NCBI GenBank assembly: GCA_963665935.1
Contig: OY762510.1
Span: forward strand, 3,534,001 to 3,598,000
DNA length: 64,000 bases
Source of the DNA: Syntrophus sp963665935
GTDB taxonomy: Bacteria > Desulfobacterota > Syntrophia > Syntrophales > Syntrophaceae
Direction: 5' to 3'
Part shown: in pieces, positions 52,399-60,951 of the stretch
Layout of the letters: each line of letters starts with the position of its first letter
Numbering within the stretch: position 1 is the stretch's first letter
The notes under the pieces: model-generated
What the model was told of the DNA's origin: nothing
Seen by the model: only the letters and a program-made list of their open reading frames with translations
The model's database searches: none
Program-made: the position numbers and the translations under genes

Positions 52399-52965
52399 CT
52401 AACTGAGTTTTTTTCTGATTCCTACCAACCCAATCAGACCGGAGCCAAGAAGAAAAAAGGCTGGCGGCAAAGGTACCGCCGAAGACATCTCAATAATCCC
52501 CATCGGATTATAATCGTAGTCTTCATCGTGTGGTGTATTCGCGTTCCAAGTTCCTGGATATGGGTGATTAGCCAGATGCAGATATACATGTGTTCCACCT
52601 TCAGGCCACAACGGATAGTCTTCCCTGCTGTAAGTAACAGATTCACCGCTAATCCATTTCCAGTCAGAACCGTTATAGTAGTATCCAATCCACGCTATGT
52701 TGTGCGATGGATCTCCAGAAAACGATCTGCTATAAGCGCTTTGAAAAGTGTTCGTCAACCAAGTATTTTCAGCATCATCGTTTATAGTGACGAGGTGTCC
52801 GCCAAGGTTCACCGCCTCTGCCTCTGCTTGTTCCCACGTTTCCCAACTAGCAGTAAGGGTATAAGAATGGCCACCATAATAAAACCACTGGTAAGCATTC
52901 GTAGGAACAGCAAAAAACCAAATACAAAGCCCAATAAGTGCACTCAGAATAATACGGTTCTTCAT
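52399..52965 (-). CDS. Secreted C-type lectin-like protein with PEP-CTERM sorting signal
   Basis: A 188-residue exported protein. The signal segment is residues 7-24. A C-type lectin-like fold follows (SYTLTASWETWEQAEAEAVN, WLTNTFQ, WIGYYYNGSDWKWISGE). The C-terminal VPLPP, membrane stretch and IRKK form a PEP-CTERM-type tail, cleaved by exosortase in many Gram-negative anaerobes. The gene is on the strand opposite to the phage genes and is of lower GC than them, so it is likely cargo (a moron) acquired by the phage, or a host gene caught in it. The ribosome site AGGAG supports the start. Confidence 0.85.
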   Translation of the reverse strand: MKNRIILSALIGLCIWFFAVPTNAYQWFYYGGHSYTLTASWETWEQAEAEAVNLGGHLVTINDDAENTWLTNTFQSAYSRSFSGDPSHNIAWIGYYYNGSDWKWISGESVTYSREDYPLWPEGGTHVYLHLANHPYPGTWNANTPHDEDYDYNPMGIIEMSSAVPLPPAFFLLGSGLIGLVGIRKKLS

Positions 52966-53220
52966 TTAATCTCCTTTCTTTGCTTATTTTGCAAAATTTA
53001 TGAATCTACCTCAGCCCTCGGCTGCTTATGTCACATATAAAATAATATTATGCAACCTGATTTACTGCGACGAATATCCTTGCTAGCGGCTAAAAGTTGA
53101 ATAAGCGGGTAAGGCGTAGGATTAATCCATATTTTCCTTGCCTTCATGAATTTACGATCGAAATGTTGGGTGAATACGAGAAAGCCGGTCTCAACAGTTA
53201 CAGGAAGAAAGATATCACCT

Positions 53221-53496
53221 TCATATTCTCGCGCCAATGTCCATGTAAACCGATTTTCTATGTCTGATGCCAAGAATCCATACCTCAGATTCTATAATTT
53301 TGAACACGACTCGGTAATCACCAACGCGGAGCTTCCAGTAACCTTTCAGGTTCTTGCGTAAAGGCTCACCGTATTCATGAGGCGCGGTTTTCAATCGTTC
53401 TTCAATTGCCTTTCGGATCCTGGCCTTCGTTCTGCTGTCAATGAGAGGTAAATCCTCGGTGCGGACATCCGGGTGATAGCAAAGAGTAAAGTCCAT
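53221..53496 (-). CDS. RelE/ParE-type toxin
   Basis: A 91-residue small basic protein with the RelE-type fold order: LPLIDSRTKARIRKAIEERL, PLRKNLKGYWKLRVGDYRVVFKI and GIRHRKSVY at the end. RelE toxins cleave ribosome-bound mRNA; ParE relatives hit gyrase. It lies three bases after the antitoxin on the same strand, the usual order. A different-frame ORF of 80 codons at 53031-53273 overlaps its end and is not supported. Confidence 0.88.
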   Translation of the reverse strand: MDFTLCYHPDVRTEDLPLIDSRTKARIRKAIEERLKTAPHEYGEPLRKNLKGYWKLRVGDYRVVFKIIESEVWILGIRHRKSVYMDIGARI

Positions 53497-53499
53497 GGT

Positions 53500-53727
53500 T
53501 TATTCCCATGTTTCATCATGGGATAAAGCATTCTTCCGGTCAAATGTCTTCATTCTCTCGTCTGCAAAAGCTGCAAGGGCGACATCTTCGCGCAAGTTAA
53601 TGGCCTCACGAATAAGGTCACGTGCAAGAGCGCCCATGGAAACGCCCTCACTGGTTGCCAGATCGCGTATGGCGTTAAACAGCGGCGGCTCAACAACAAT
53701 GTTTACTCTCGGGTTTTTTGTTGGCAT
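53500..53727 (-). CDS. Antitoxin of the RelB/ribbon-helix-helix type
   Basis: A 75-residue protein. The N-terminal strand NPRVNIVVEPPLFNAIRDLA and the helices suggest a ribbon-helix-helix or similar fold; the C-terminal part is acidic and would bind the toxin. ATG 53727 has AGGAG at 8 bases; the next ATG at 53730 is nearly as good. Together with the toxin it forms a cassette in the non-structural insert between parB and the head genes. Confidence 0.82.
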   Translation of the reverse strand: MPTKNPRVNIVVEPPLFNAIRDLATSEGVSMGALARDLIREAINLREDVALAAFADERMKTFDRKNALSHDETWE

Positions 53728-53884
53728 CATTCTTTCTCCTTTGAAAGAGAGCGTAACACTTATGATGTTCCACTTCAAGGCAAGAATCCCATTGTGGTTT
53801 GAAATTCTGAAAGAAACAAATCATAAATAATCAGCAAATCTGGATGAGCTTTTTTTTAAACCCATCAAAAACCTGTCAACCTTA

Positions 53885-53961
53885 AAGATCCATAGAAAAT
53901 CCCCAAAACTTCCATAGAACTTCCCCAGAATTTCCCCAAAACTTCCCCAGGATTTCCTTAT
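53885..53961. repeat. Seven 11-bp tandem units upstream of the head genes
   Basis: Seven consecutive 11-base units from 53885: AAGATCCATAG, AAAATCCCCAA, AACTTCCATAG, AACTTCCCCAG, AATTTCCCCAA, AACTTCCCCAG, GATTTCCTTAT. They keep strict phase, close to one helical turn. They lie 46 bases before the gpW start. They could be binding sites for a phage regulator or structural packaging sites. Confidence 0.75.
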
Positions 53962-54006
53962 CTGCAAAAATCCATGGTGTAGGCTCCTCGCCAAAAGGGA
54001 GGGGCT

Positions 54007-54231
54007 ATGGCCTACACATCGGAAGACGAAGAAACCGTTAAAAAAGCACTGATTGCCCTGGCGACCGGCGCCACCAAGGTCAGTTTCTCCATCGGCGAAT
54101 ATTCCGCCACCTTTGCCCAGACCGACTTCAAAAAACTTGAGGACTTCTACAACAAGATCCGATGGGAGCGTGGCCTGGCCTCCGGTAACTACAGCCCCCG
54201 CACCTACGCAAGGCAGGGAGGACGCGGCTGA
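54007..54231 (+). CDS. Phage head-tail joining protein (gpW-like)
   Basis: A 74-residue protein of the lambda gpW type: a helical part (EETVKKALIALATGATKVSFS), then a beta hairpin and a final helix (FYNKIRWERGLASGN). gpW closes the head and is needed for tail joining. GGGAGGGG precedes the ATG. Overlaps the portal start by one base. Confidence 0.88.
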   Translation: MAYTSEDEETVKKALIALATGATKVSFSIGEYSATFAQTDFKKLEDFYNKIRWERGLASGNYSPRTYARQGGRG

Positions 54232-55784
54232 TGACGAAAGTCGAAACAGCCCTTTCCTCCCTGATCGACCGGTCTATCGCTGTTGTCTTTCCCGGAAAAG
54301 CCCTGAAGCGGCAGATGCACCGGGACATACTGGCCCTGAACAAACGCGCCGAACTGTACGAAGCTGCGAAAGCGGACCGCCAGCCCTTCCCCTGGATCCT
54401 GGGCAACAGCAACGTCAACGACATCATCGCCGCCTCCACGCCTGCCCTTCGCGCCAGGATTCGGAAACTCATCCGCGACTTCCCCTACCTGGACCGGGCC
54501 GCCAACGTCATGGTCGATTACTCCGTGGGTCCCGGCATCGTCTTTCAGAGCATGGTCAAGGACAACGACGGCAAACTGGACAAGAAAACCCGCCAGAAGA
54601 TCGAGGACGCCGTCCGCTGGTGGATGGACGAGGCCGACATCTCCGGCAAGCTCCACTATTACGAGCTCATGCGCCTGGCCAAGCGCCAGGACCTGGAATC
54701 CGGAGAGTTCCTTCTCGTCAAGGCCTATCCCAAGGAACGGAACCGCTATCTTCCCTTCTCGCTGCAGAGCTACGAATCGGATTGGCTGTCCTCGACCCAT
54801 GACAACTACGGAGCATCCGTCAACGGCATCGGCGCCGATCCCGGATTGAGGGAAACACGTCAGGGCATCGAGTACGAAAAAGCCACGGGCCGGATCACCG
54901 GCTACTGGTTCAGGGATCCGAACTATGGCGGAACGGAGGTCTATGTTTCCGCCGAGCAGGTCCTCCACGGCTTCAAAACCCTGCGCCCCCAGCAGCTTCG
55001 CGGGGTTTCCCCCTTCGCTTCCGGCGTGATTATCGCCGACGAGCTCAACGATTACATAAACATCGAAATTGAAACAGCCAAAATGGCCGAGAAGTGGCTC
55101 GCCTTTGTCTACACGGAGAATCCAGGAATCCGCCAGGAATCCCTGGTCAAGAATCAGCAGGAAGCGGATGGGACGGTAAAAAAGATTGAATCGGTGAAAA
55201 ATGCGATCATCGAGTATCTGCGTCCCAATGAAAAAATCGAATTCGCCGCCAGCAACCGGCCTGGCACGACCTTCCAGCCCTTCGTCCGGCTCATCTTGAC
55301 GATGCTGTCCATCTCAACCGGAGTCCCCTACGAACTCATCTCCGGAGACTACCAGGGATTGAACTACTCCACGGCCCGGATCGTCCGCAACGACTTCTCC
55401 CAGCAGCTCCGCCCCATCGCCGCAAGGCATATCCGGCAGTTCGGCATGCCGACGATCCGCACCGCCATCGACATGGCCGTCCTGACCGGCAGGCTCGATC
55501 TTCCCGGATACTGGCGGAATCCCCTGCACTACCTGGAAGGCGAATGGCAGCCGCCGGGGATGGACGCCGTGGATCCCCTCCGGGAAGCGAAGTCCCAGGT
55601 CGAGGCGATCAGCTTCGGTCTGAAGTCCCCCCAGGAGGTGGCCCGGGAACGGGGCCGGGACCTGGAGGACATCTACAAGGAAATCCTGGCCGCCCGGGAA
55701 ATGGCCGACGACATGGGCCTGACCTTCGAGCAGGCGAAAACGGCGGTCAAGAGCAACCCGGCAGCCATCATGAACGAGGATTGA
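54231..55784 (+). CDS. Phage portal protein, lambda type
   Basis: A 517-residue portal of the lambda gpB family. It forms the dodecameric channel for DNA at a capsid vertex. ANVMVDYSVGPGIVFQSMV, YELMRLAKRQDLESGEFLLV, VSAEQVLHGFKTLRPQQLRGVSPFAS and the later VPYELISGDYQGLNYSTARIV are the conserved segments. Starts 3 bases before the next gene's region; followed by protease-capsid fusion. Confidence 0.95.
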   Translation: MTKVETALSSLIDRSIAVVFPGKALKRQMHRDILALNKRAELYEAAKADRQPFPWILGNSNVNDIIAASTPALRARIRKLIRDFPYLDRAANVMVDYSVGPGIVFQSMVKDNDGKLDKKTRQKIEDAVRWWMDEADISGKLHYYELMRLAKRQDLESGEFLLVKAYPKERNRYLPFSLQSYESDWLSSTHDNYGASVNGIGADPGLRETRQGIEYEKATGRITGYWFRDPNYGGTEVYVSAEQVLHGFKTLRPQQLRGVSPFASGVIIADELNDYINIEIETAKMAEKWLAFVYTENPGIRQESLVKNQQEADGTVKKIESVKNAIIEYLRPNEKIEFAASNRPGTTFQPFVRLILTMLSISTGVPYELISGDYQGLNYSTARIVRNDFSQQLRPIAARHIRQFGMPTIRTAIDMAVLTGRLDLPGYWRNPLHYLEGEWQPPGMDAVDPLREAKSQVEAISFGLKSPQEVARERGRDLEDIYKEILAAREMADDMGLTFEQAKTAVKSNPAAIMNED

Positions 55785-55787
55785 ACG

Positions 55788-57803
55788 ATGCCCCCGAAAG
55801 AAATGAATTACCGCAGCGCCCCGCTGTCTCTCCGGGCTGATGTCCCGTCAACCCTGGACGAGGAGACCCGCTCGGTGGAGATCATCCTGTCCACCGAGGC
55901 TCCCGCCCTTGTCTACGACTGGGACCGGGGCGTCATCAACGAGGTCCTGCTCATGTCCGGGGCTCAGCTCCCTGCTTCCCGGCAGCTCGTCCAGCTCGAC
56001 GCCCACAGCCGCTACGACACGGCGGACATCATCGGCTCCGTCCGGGACATCCGGATCGAAGACGACCGGATGGTGGGAAGGGCCTACTTCTCATCGGCCC
56101 CGGAGGCGGAGTCCCCCTGGATCAAGGTCAAGGAGGGGCACCTGACGGACTTCTCCATCGGCTACCGGGTCAATGAGGCCGTGTGGATCAAGAAGGACGA
56201 AACGGCGTCCATCGACGGAAAGACCTATACGGGACCGGTGCAGGTCGTCACGAAGTGGACTCCCCGGGAGCTCTCAGCGGTCCCCATCGGCGCGGATGCC
56301 AATGCCAAGGCGCGGGCCGAGGCCCATCAAAATTTGAACAGTGTTGTCCAAAAGGAGGAAATATCCATGAACGAACAAATTCGAAAGATGCTCGAAAACA
56401 AGGGGCTCCCCGCCACGGCGACCGACGAGGAGGCTCTCGCCTTCCTGGCCGGGCTTGAAGCCCGTCAGGACCCGGAACCGGGCAATGAACCTGATCTGGA
56501 GCAGATCCGGGCCGAAGCCACCGGCGCGGAACGGGAGCGCATCCGCGAGATCGACGCCCTCTTGACCCGGTACGACTGCCAGGACATGGCCCGCGATCTC
56601 ATCGTCGGCGGCAAGTCCCTGGAGGAGGCCTCCCGGGCGGTTCTCGACGAGGTCCACAAACGATCCAAGAATCCCGGCTTCTCCGGAGTCATCCTGGTGG
56701 GTGATGAACGGGACAAGTTCCGCGCCGCAGCAGGTCACGCCCTGGAGCTCCGCGCCGGCATGACCTTGGCCGTTCCCGCCCCCGGAGCCCAGGAACTCAG
56801 AGGATTCACCCTTCCCGAGATGGCCCGGGAATGCCTCCGCATGGCCGGGATCAACCATCACGGCTCCATCAAGGAGATGGTCGGCCGGGCGCTCACCAGT
56901 TCCGATTTTCCCTATCTCCTGGCGAACCTCGCCACCAAGTCCCTCCAACAGGCCTGGGAGCTTCAGTCGGAAACCTGGAGAACCTGGTGCGGCATCGGTT
57001 CGGTGAGCGACTTCAAGACCTATTACGACAACGCCCTGTCCGAGCATGACGACCTGGAGGAGATCGGCGAGACCGGCGAGATCAAGTACGGCTCCTTCAG
57101 CGAAAAGCCGCCGGAGACCTACAAGATCGCCACCTACGCCAAGAAGTTCCGGCTGACCCGCGTCATGATCATCAACGACGACCTGGGCGCTTTGGTGGAG
57201 CTTCCCGCGAGGAGAGCGGAAGCCGCCGGCCGGAAGGTCAGCGACGTCGTCTACGCGGTTCTCGTCAGTAACGGCAACATGGGGGACGGCCATGCGCTGT
57301 TCTCCACGAACCACGCCAACGACGCCGCTTCCGGTTACCGGGCTGCTCCCGGTGTCACGCAGGTCGCCGAGGCCATCCGGGCCATGGGCGTCAAGAAGGG
57401 AATCGCCGGTAAGAGTCACCTCAACATCCGTCCCGAATACTTCCTTGCCCCCAAGGCCCTGGAGGGCGTTGCCGAAGTCTTCTTCCGCTCGGAGCGATTC
57501 GCCGACAGCGAAACCGTCGCCACGGATTCGAGTCTGGCCGCCACACGGGTGAATCCCTACAGCGGGAACTATTTCACCCGGGTCTACGAGCCCCGCCTCG
57601 ACGACGACTCCCTTACCGCCTGGTACCTGGCCGGGCCGAAGGGCAGGACCGTCAAGGTCGTCTTCCTTAACGGCGTCCAGGCGCCCATGCTGGAGATGCA
57701 GCAGCCTGGATTCACCATCGAGGGGGTGGAGTATGCCGTCTCCATCGATGTCGGCGCCTACGCCACGGATCACCGAGGCCTGTACCGCAACGAAGGGGCC
57801 TGA
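55788..57803 (+). CDS. Phage prohead protease-major capsid fusion protein
   Basis: A 671-residue fusion. The N-terminal domain (to about residue 180) is an HK97-type (S78) protease with catalytic His in LVQLDAHSRYD near residue 66 and Ser in LTDFSIGYRV near residue 125. A charged scaffold-like stretch follows. The rest, from about residue 320, resembles the Mu gpT-like capsid (ELQSETWRTWCGIGSVSDFK, GEIKYGSFSEKPPETYKIATYAKKF). At codon 194 an internal ATG (56367) has AAAGGAGGAAATATCC just upstream, a strong ribosome site, so a 478-residue capsid form is probably made too. Confidence 0.9.
   Translation: MPPKEMNYRSAPLSLRADVPSTLDEETRSVEIILSTEAPALVYDWDRGVINEVLLMSGAQLPASRQLVQLDAHSRYDTADIIGSVRDIRIEDDRMVGRAYFSSAPEAESPWIKVKEGHLTDFSIGYRVNEAVWIKKDETASIDGKTYTGPVQVVTKWTPRELSAVPIGADANAKARAEAHQNLNSVVQKEEISMNEQIRKMLENKGLPATATDEEALAFLAGLEARQDPEPGNEPDLEQIRAEATGAERERIREIDALLTRYDCQDMARDLIVGGKSLEEASRAVLDEVHKRSKNPGFSGVILVGDERDKFRAAAGHALELRAGMTLAVPAPGAQELRGFTLPEMARECLRMAGINHHGSIKEMVGRALTSSDFPYLLANLATKSLQQAWELQSETWRTWCGIGSVSDFKTYYDNALSEHDDLEEIGETGEIKYGSFSEKPPETYKIATYAKKFRLTRVMIINDDLGALVELPARRAEAAGRKVSDVVYAVLVSNGNMGDGHALFSTNHANDAASGYRAAPGVTQVAEAIRAMGVKKGIAGKSHLNIRPEYFLAPKALEGVAEVFFRSERFADSETVATDSSLAATRVNPYSGNYFTRVYEPRLDDDSLTAWYLAGPKGRTVKVVFLNGVQAPMLEMQQPGFTIEGVEYAVSIDVGAYATDHRGLYRNEGA
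56350..56369 (+). promoter_or_regulatory. Internal ribosome binding site and start in the protease-capsid gene
   Basis: AAAGGAGG with a purine run at 56351 and an ATG at 56367, in the same frame as the fusion. The site fits the 16S tail better than most gene starts in the window and separates the protease from the scaffold/capsid part. Confidence 0.72.
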
Positions 57804-57839
57804 TCATTCCCTACCAAATAAAGAAAAGGAGCATTAACC

Positions 57840-58463
57840 ATGGCTACCAATAAAGTTCAGGATGGAAAAATTCTTCGGCTTCCCGTCGGGTCCGGCGTGG
57901 ATTCCGGCGACCCGGTCTCCGTCGGAAACGCCCTGCGGGGCGTCGCCCTGACGGACTATGACTCTTCGGACGGGAAGGCCTCCGTCGAAACCAACGGCGT
58001 CTACGACCTCAGCGTCCAGGCCGTGGACGACGCCGGAAACAGCACCGTGGCAATAGGGGACCGTCTCTACTTCTCCGGTTCCTCCTCGCCCTATCTTTCC
58101 AAGAAGAAATCCGGGAAGTTTTTCGGAATCGCTCTCGAATCGATCACCGGAGGTCAGACGGCGGCGATCAACGTCCTGGTCGGCTCCGCCACCGGCCCCG
58201 ATCAATCCCTTTTCACCATCGTCGCCGCCGGTGTCTTTACCGTCGATGACGATCCTCTCGATAATTCGGAACTGATTCCAATTACCGGAGCCCTGGCCAC
58301 CGACATCGCCCTGGCGTCTTTCCAGGTAAACGGCGGGGCGACGAAGCTCTCCATCGTCTCGGCTATACCCGCCGCCGATCCGGAAGGAATCACCGTCACG
58401 GCAAGCGGAACCTTCACGGCGGGAGACAAGATCCAGTACGCCCTGCTGCGGGCGTCCCTGTAA
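57840..58463 (+). CDS. DUF2190-like capsid decoration protein
   Basis: A 207-residue protein. The N-terminal part (GKILRLPVGSGVDSGDPVSVGN, RGVALTDYD, ALESITGGQTAAINVLVG) matches the DUF2190 family, head decoration-type proteins that often follow the major capsid gene. The second half, after residue 120, has repeated acidic/Ala-rich beta segments without a family that I know. AAAGGAGC precedes the ATG. Confidence 0.82.
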   Translation: MATNKVQDGKILRLPVGSGVDSGDPVSVGNALRGVALTDYDSSDGKASVETNGVYDLSVQAVDDAGNSTVAIGDRLYFSGSSSPYLSKKKSGKFFGIALESITGGQTAAINVLVGSATGPDQSLFTIVAAGVFTVDDDPLDNSELIPITGALATDIALASFQVNGGATKLSIVSAIPAADPEGITVTASGTFTAGDKIQYALLRASL

Positions 58464-58470
58464 CGATCAA

Positions 58471-58522
58471 GCTCCGGGGCCGGGCGGCCTCATCCCACCG
58501 CCATCCCATGCGGCCCCGGAGC
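58471..58522. repeat. 12-bp stem hairpin in the gap after the decoration gene
   Basis: GCTCCGGGGCCG (58471-58482) pairs exactly with CGGCCCCGGAGC (58511-58522). There is no T run, so it is probably a processing or mRNA-protecting hairpin, not a terminator. Confidence 0.65.
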
Positions 58523-58554
58523 CTGCCATACTTCCTGGTTCTGAAAGGGCAGAC

Positions 58555-58764
58555 ATGAGTGACACGCAACCGTTTACATTGACTGAGAAAGACTGGGAGA
58601 ACGCGACGCATGAACAGCGTGGCTGGTACACCTACAACGCCTTATTGGGCTTGAGCACCCGTATCGATGTGCTGGAGAAAAGGGCATGGGTTTACCGTGG
58701 CTGCTCATTTTTAGGCGGCTTGATCGGGGGAATTGCCGCTGCCCTGGGGGTAAAATTATCATAG
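58555..58764 (+). CDS. Small membrane protein, putative holin (XhlA-like)
   Basis: A 69-residue protein with a charged N-terminal half (TEKDWENATHEQRGWYTYN, RIDVLEKR) and one C-terminal membrane segment (FLGGLIGGIAAALGV). The layout resembles small XhlA-type hemolysin/holin proteins. The endolysin follows after 9 bases, which is the best support for holin. Confidence 0.65.
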   Translation: MSDTQPFTLTEKDWENATHEQRGWYTYNALLGLSTRIDVLEKRAWVYRGCSFLGGLIGGIAAALGVKLS

Positions 58765-58773
58765 GAGCAAAAC

Positions 58774-59307
58774 ATGAAACCCTTCGATTTTGCCTTCGAG
58801 CAGACTCTCTGCCTGGAGGGAGGGTACAGCGACGACCCGGCTGACCGGGGAGGAAGGACCAAGTGGGGCATCACCGAGGCAACCCTGAAGGACGCCTGCA
58901 AAAAGGGACTGGTCAGCACCAGGAACGTGGCTGCTCTGACCAAGAAAGAAGCCCGGCTGATCTACAAGGCGGACTACTGGGACGCCCTGAAACTCGATTC
59001 GGTTCTCTCACCAAGTATTGCGGCAGAGATCTTCGACACAGCCGTCAACATGGGCCGGTCTGCTGCAGTGAAAATCATCCAGGAGGCTCTGAATTACCTG
59101 GGCGAATCCCTGGCCTTAGACGGCGTCATGGGGATGAAGACATTAACAGCATTGAACAAGTGGGCCGGCAAGGATGAACGGGCGCTCTTCGTCTGCCTCA
59201 ACGGATTCCAGTTCATGCGCTACGTGGGGATCGTGGAAATGAACGCCACCCAGAAGCGTTTCGCCCGAGGCTGGACGAAACGGATTCAAACCCACCGGGA
59301 AGAATGA
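58774..59307 (+). CDS. Phage endolysin, GH108 N-acetylmuramidase
   Basis: A 177-residue lysozyme-type enzyme. LEGGYSDDPADRGGRTKWGIT near residue 14 holds catalytic Glu15; the mid part AAEIFDTAVNMGRSAAVKI and the C-terminal helical part match GH108. It degrades peptidoglycan at lysis. Paired with the putative holin upstream; the lysis pair sits among head and connector genes and not at the end of the late operon. Confidence 0.93.
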   Translation: MKPFDFAFEQTLCLEGGYSDDPADRGGRTKWGITEATLKDACKKGLVSTRNVAALTKKEARLIYKADYWDALKLDSVLSPSIAAEIFDTAVNMGRSAAVKIIQEALNYLGESLALDGVMGMKTLTALNKWAGKDERALFVCLNGFQFMRYVGIVEMNATQKRFARGWTKRIQTHREE

Positions 59308-59310
59308 ACC

Positions 59311-59538
59311 ATGGCGGACGACATCGACCAGGCTCAGCAAAATGACGAATTTTTCCGGCGACAGGCCATCCAGGCCCATTTTGCCGGATTGTCCAGGATA
59401 GAAGCACAAACGGCTACAGGTGACTGCATCGACTGCGGAGAGCCGATCGAATCGGCTCGGTTGGCCGCCATGCCGAATGCGATCCGCTGCCTGGACTGCC
59501 AGGCGAGGCATGAGCGCCTTTACAGGAGAAGTGCATAA
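59311..59538 (+). CDS. TraR/DksA-type zinc-finger protein
   Basis: A 75-residue protein with the zinc ribbon DCIDCGEPIESARLAAMPNAIRCLDCQ (C38, C41, C59, C62 approximately), as in TraR/DksA-like regulators. Such phage proteins can bind RNA polymerase. Position four bases after the endolysin stop and overlapping the next start suggests cotranscription with structural genes. Confidence 0.88.
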   Translation: MADDIDQAQQNDEFFRRQAIQAHFAGLSRIEAQTATGDCIDCGEPIESARLAAMPNAIRCLDCQARHERLYRRSA

Positions 59539-59849
59539 TGGGACTTCGAGAAGACATGGCAGCGGTCCTGCCGGAGATGATTGATGTCCTGGGTGAAGCG
59601 GCGACCTTCATCCCTTCAGGCGGAGTTCCGGTTGCCTGCCACATCCTCACCGACTTCGATGTCGATCTCCAGCCGGATGGATTCCAGGCAACCGCCTGGC
59701 AGCGCGCAACAGTAATCCAGGCCCTGCTCTCGGAGATTAAAGCTGAACCCAACCGGGGCGATGTTTTCCGGTACAACGGCACGGGCTACACCGTTCAGAA
59801 GGTGACCTTCAACGATGGCCTGACCGTGAAGGTGGCGGTGACCCCGTGA
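59538..59849 (+). CDS. Head-tail connector protein (gpFII/attachment-like)
   Basis: A 103-residue beta-rich protein. It fits the phage attachment/gpFII-type connector in size and position (after gpW, portal and capsid, before minor tail genes), and in FRYNGTGYTVQKVTFNDG. The similarity is weak, so the name is a positional assignment. Confidence 0.62.
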   Translation: MGLREDMAAVLPEMIDVLGEAATFIPSGGVPVACHILTDFDVDLQPDGFQATAWQRATVIQALLSEIKAEPNRGDVFRYNGTGYTVQKVTFNDGLTVKVAVTP

Positions 59850-60448
59850 TCAGGATTTCCATCGATCCCATCGACCAAGCCAAAGTCCGGAGCCTCTTTT
59901 CCGGGATGAAGACCATCGGCGAAAAGGTCCTCTCCCGCAGCCTGAACAAGACCCTCTCCGGCGTCAAGACGGATGCCTCGGCGGAGATCCGCAAGGAGCT
60001 CAACGCCAAGAAGTCCGCTGTGGATGAGACCTTTTCCTTGAACAAGGCCACGATCAAGAAGCTCTCCGCTTCCATCGTCAGCACCGGCAAGCCCCTGGCC
60101 CTGATCGACTTCACGGCAACCAGGCAGACCACAAAGGGCGTCTCCGTCCTGGTCAAAAAGAGCGGAAGCCGGAAGATCATACCCGGCGCCTTCATCACCA
60201 CGCTTAAGGAAGGTCATAAAGGGGTGTTCTGGCGCAACTGGCATGGCGCGAAAAAGCCGAAGAATTCCAAGATCCGTTACGGCGCCCTGCCTGAAAAATA
60301 CCGTCTGCCCATGTCCGAACGCTTCGGCCCAAGGGTGCCTGATATCCTGGGGAACGATTCCGTCATGGGAACTGTCCTGAAAAAGGCTTCCGACCGGCTC
60401 CATACGAACATCGAAAGTGAACTGAAATACGAACTGGGGAAACTCTAA
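59846..60448 (+). CDS. Minor tail protein (gpZ-like)
   Basis: A 200-residue protein. The start RISIDPIDQAKVRSLFSGMK, the basic helix SLNKTLSGVKTDASAEIRKEL and the C-terminal KYELGKL fit the tail-protein-Z family found after the connector. Overlaps the previous stop by four bases (GTGA) and the next start by one. Confidence 0.72.
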   Translation: MIRISIDPIDQAKVRSLFSGMKTIGEKVLSRSLNKTLSGVKTDASAEIRKELNAKKSAVDETFSLNKATIKKLSASIVSTGKPLALIDFTATRQTTKGVSVLVKKSGSRKIIPGAFITTLKEGHKGVFWRNWHGAKKPKNSKIRYGALPEKYRLPMSERFGPRVPDILGNDSVMGTVLKKASDRLHTNIESELKYELGKL

Positions 60449-60933
60449 TGAGCGACACGATCCGCGAAACCATCATCAAGGACTTCATGACCCGCTTGGC
60501 CGTCATCACGATAGCCAACGGGTACAACACGGACATCGGAACAAACGTCCTGCGTGCTCAAAAGACTGTGGACCCGGAGGACCTTCCCTGCTGCGTCGTC
60601 TGGCCGCAAGCGGAAACCGCCGTTCCTTCCTACGGGGAAAACGACTGCTCGATGCCCATCCGCATCGAGGGATTGGCCGAATTCGGCTCGAACAATCCTT
60701 CGGTCGTCTCCGAGCAGATCCTGGGCGACCTGAAGAAATGCCTCTTTCAGCCCGCCAACACCTCTTCGAGGACGCCGTCGGGATGGGTCCGGTCTCCAGA
60801 CTATTTCGACTCCCTGACCTACTCCGGCGGCGGGACGGATTCCTATCCCGAGGAGGGTCAGAAGACAATCGGGGCCTCTGTCCTCGTGGAGGTTGGTTAC
60901 ACGGAAAGAATCGGAGATCCATACTCGCAATAA
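60448..60933 (+). CDS. Tail terminator-like protein (gpU position)
   Basis: A 161-residue protein with an N-terminal helix (TIRETIIKDFMTRLAVI) and alternating strands afterward. Its position after a gpZ-like gene and its size are those of tail-terminator or tail-completion proteins. I recognise no firm motif. Confidence 0.6.
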   Translation: MSDTIRETIIKDFMTRLAVITIANGYNTDIGTNVLRAQKTVDPEDLPCCVVWPQAETAVPSYGENDCSMPIRIEGLAEFGSNNPSVVSEQILGDLKKCLFQPANTSSRTPSGWVRSPDYFDSLTYSGGGTDSYPEEGQKTIGASVLVEVGYTERIGDPYSQ

Positions 60934-60951
60934 GAATTACTGGAGGAAGAA

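Noticed and set aside
53031..53273. 80-codon minus-strand frame after the toxin
   Set aside because: Overlaps the toxin end in another frame, has no ribosome site and no recognised motif.
53885..53961. 11-bp units read as a CRISPR or as a terminator
   Set aside because: Units are contiguous with no spacers, and no hairpin or T run is present.
56274..57773. 499-codon minus-strand frame opposite the capsid gene
   Set aside because: Shadow of a GC-rich gene with conserved protein sequence on the plus strand; no known domain.
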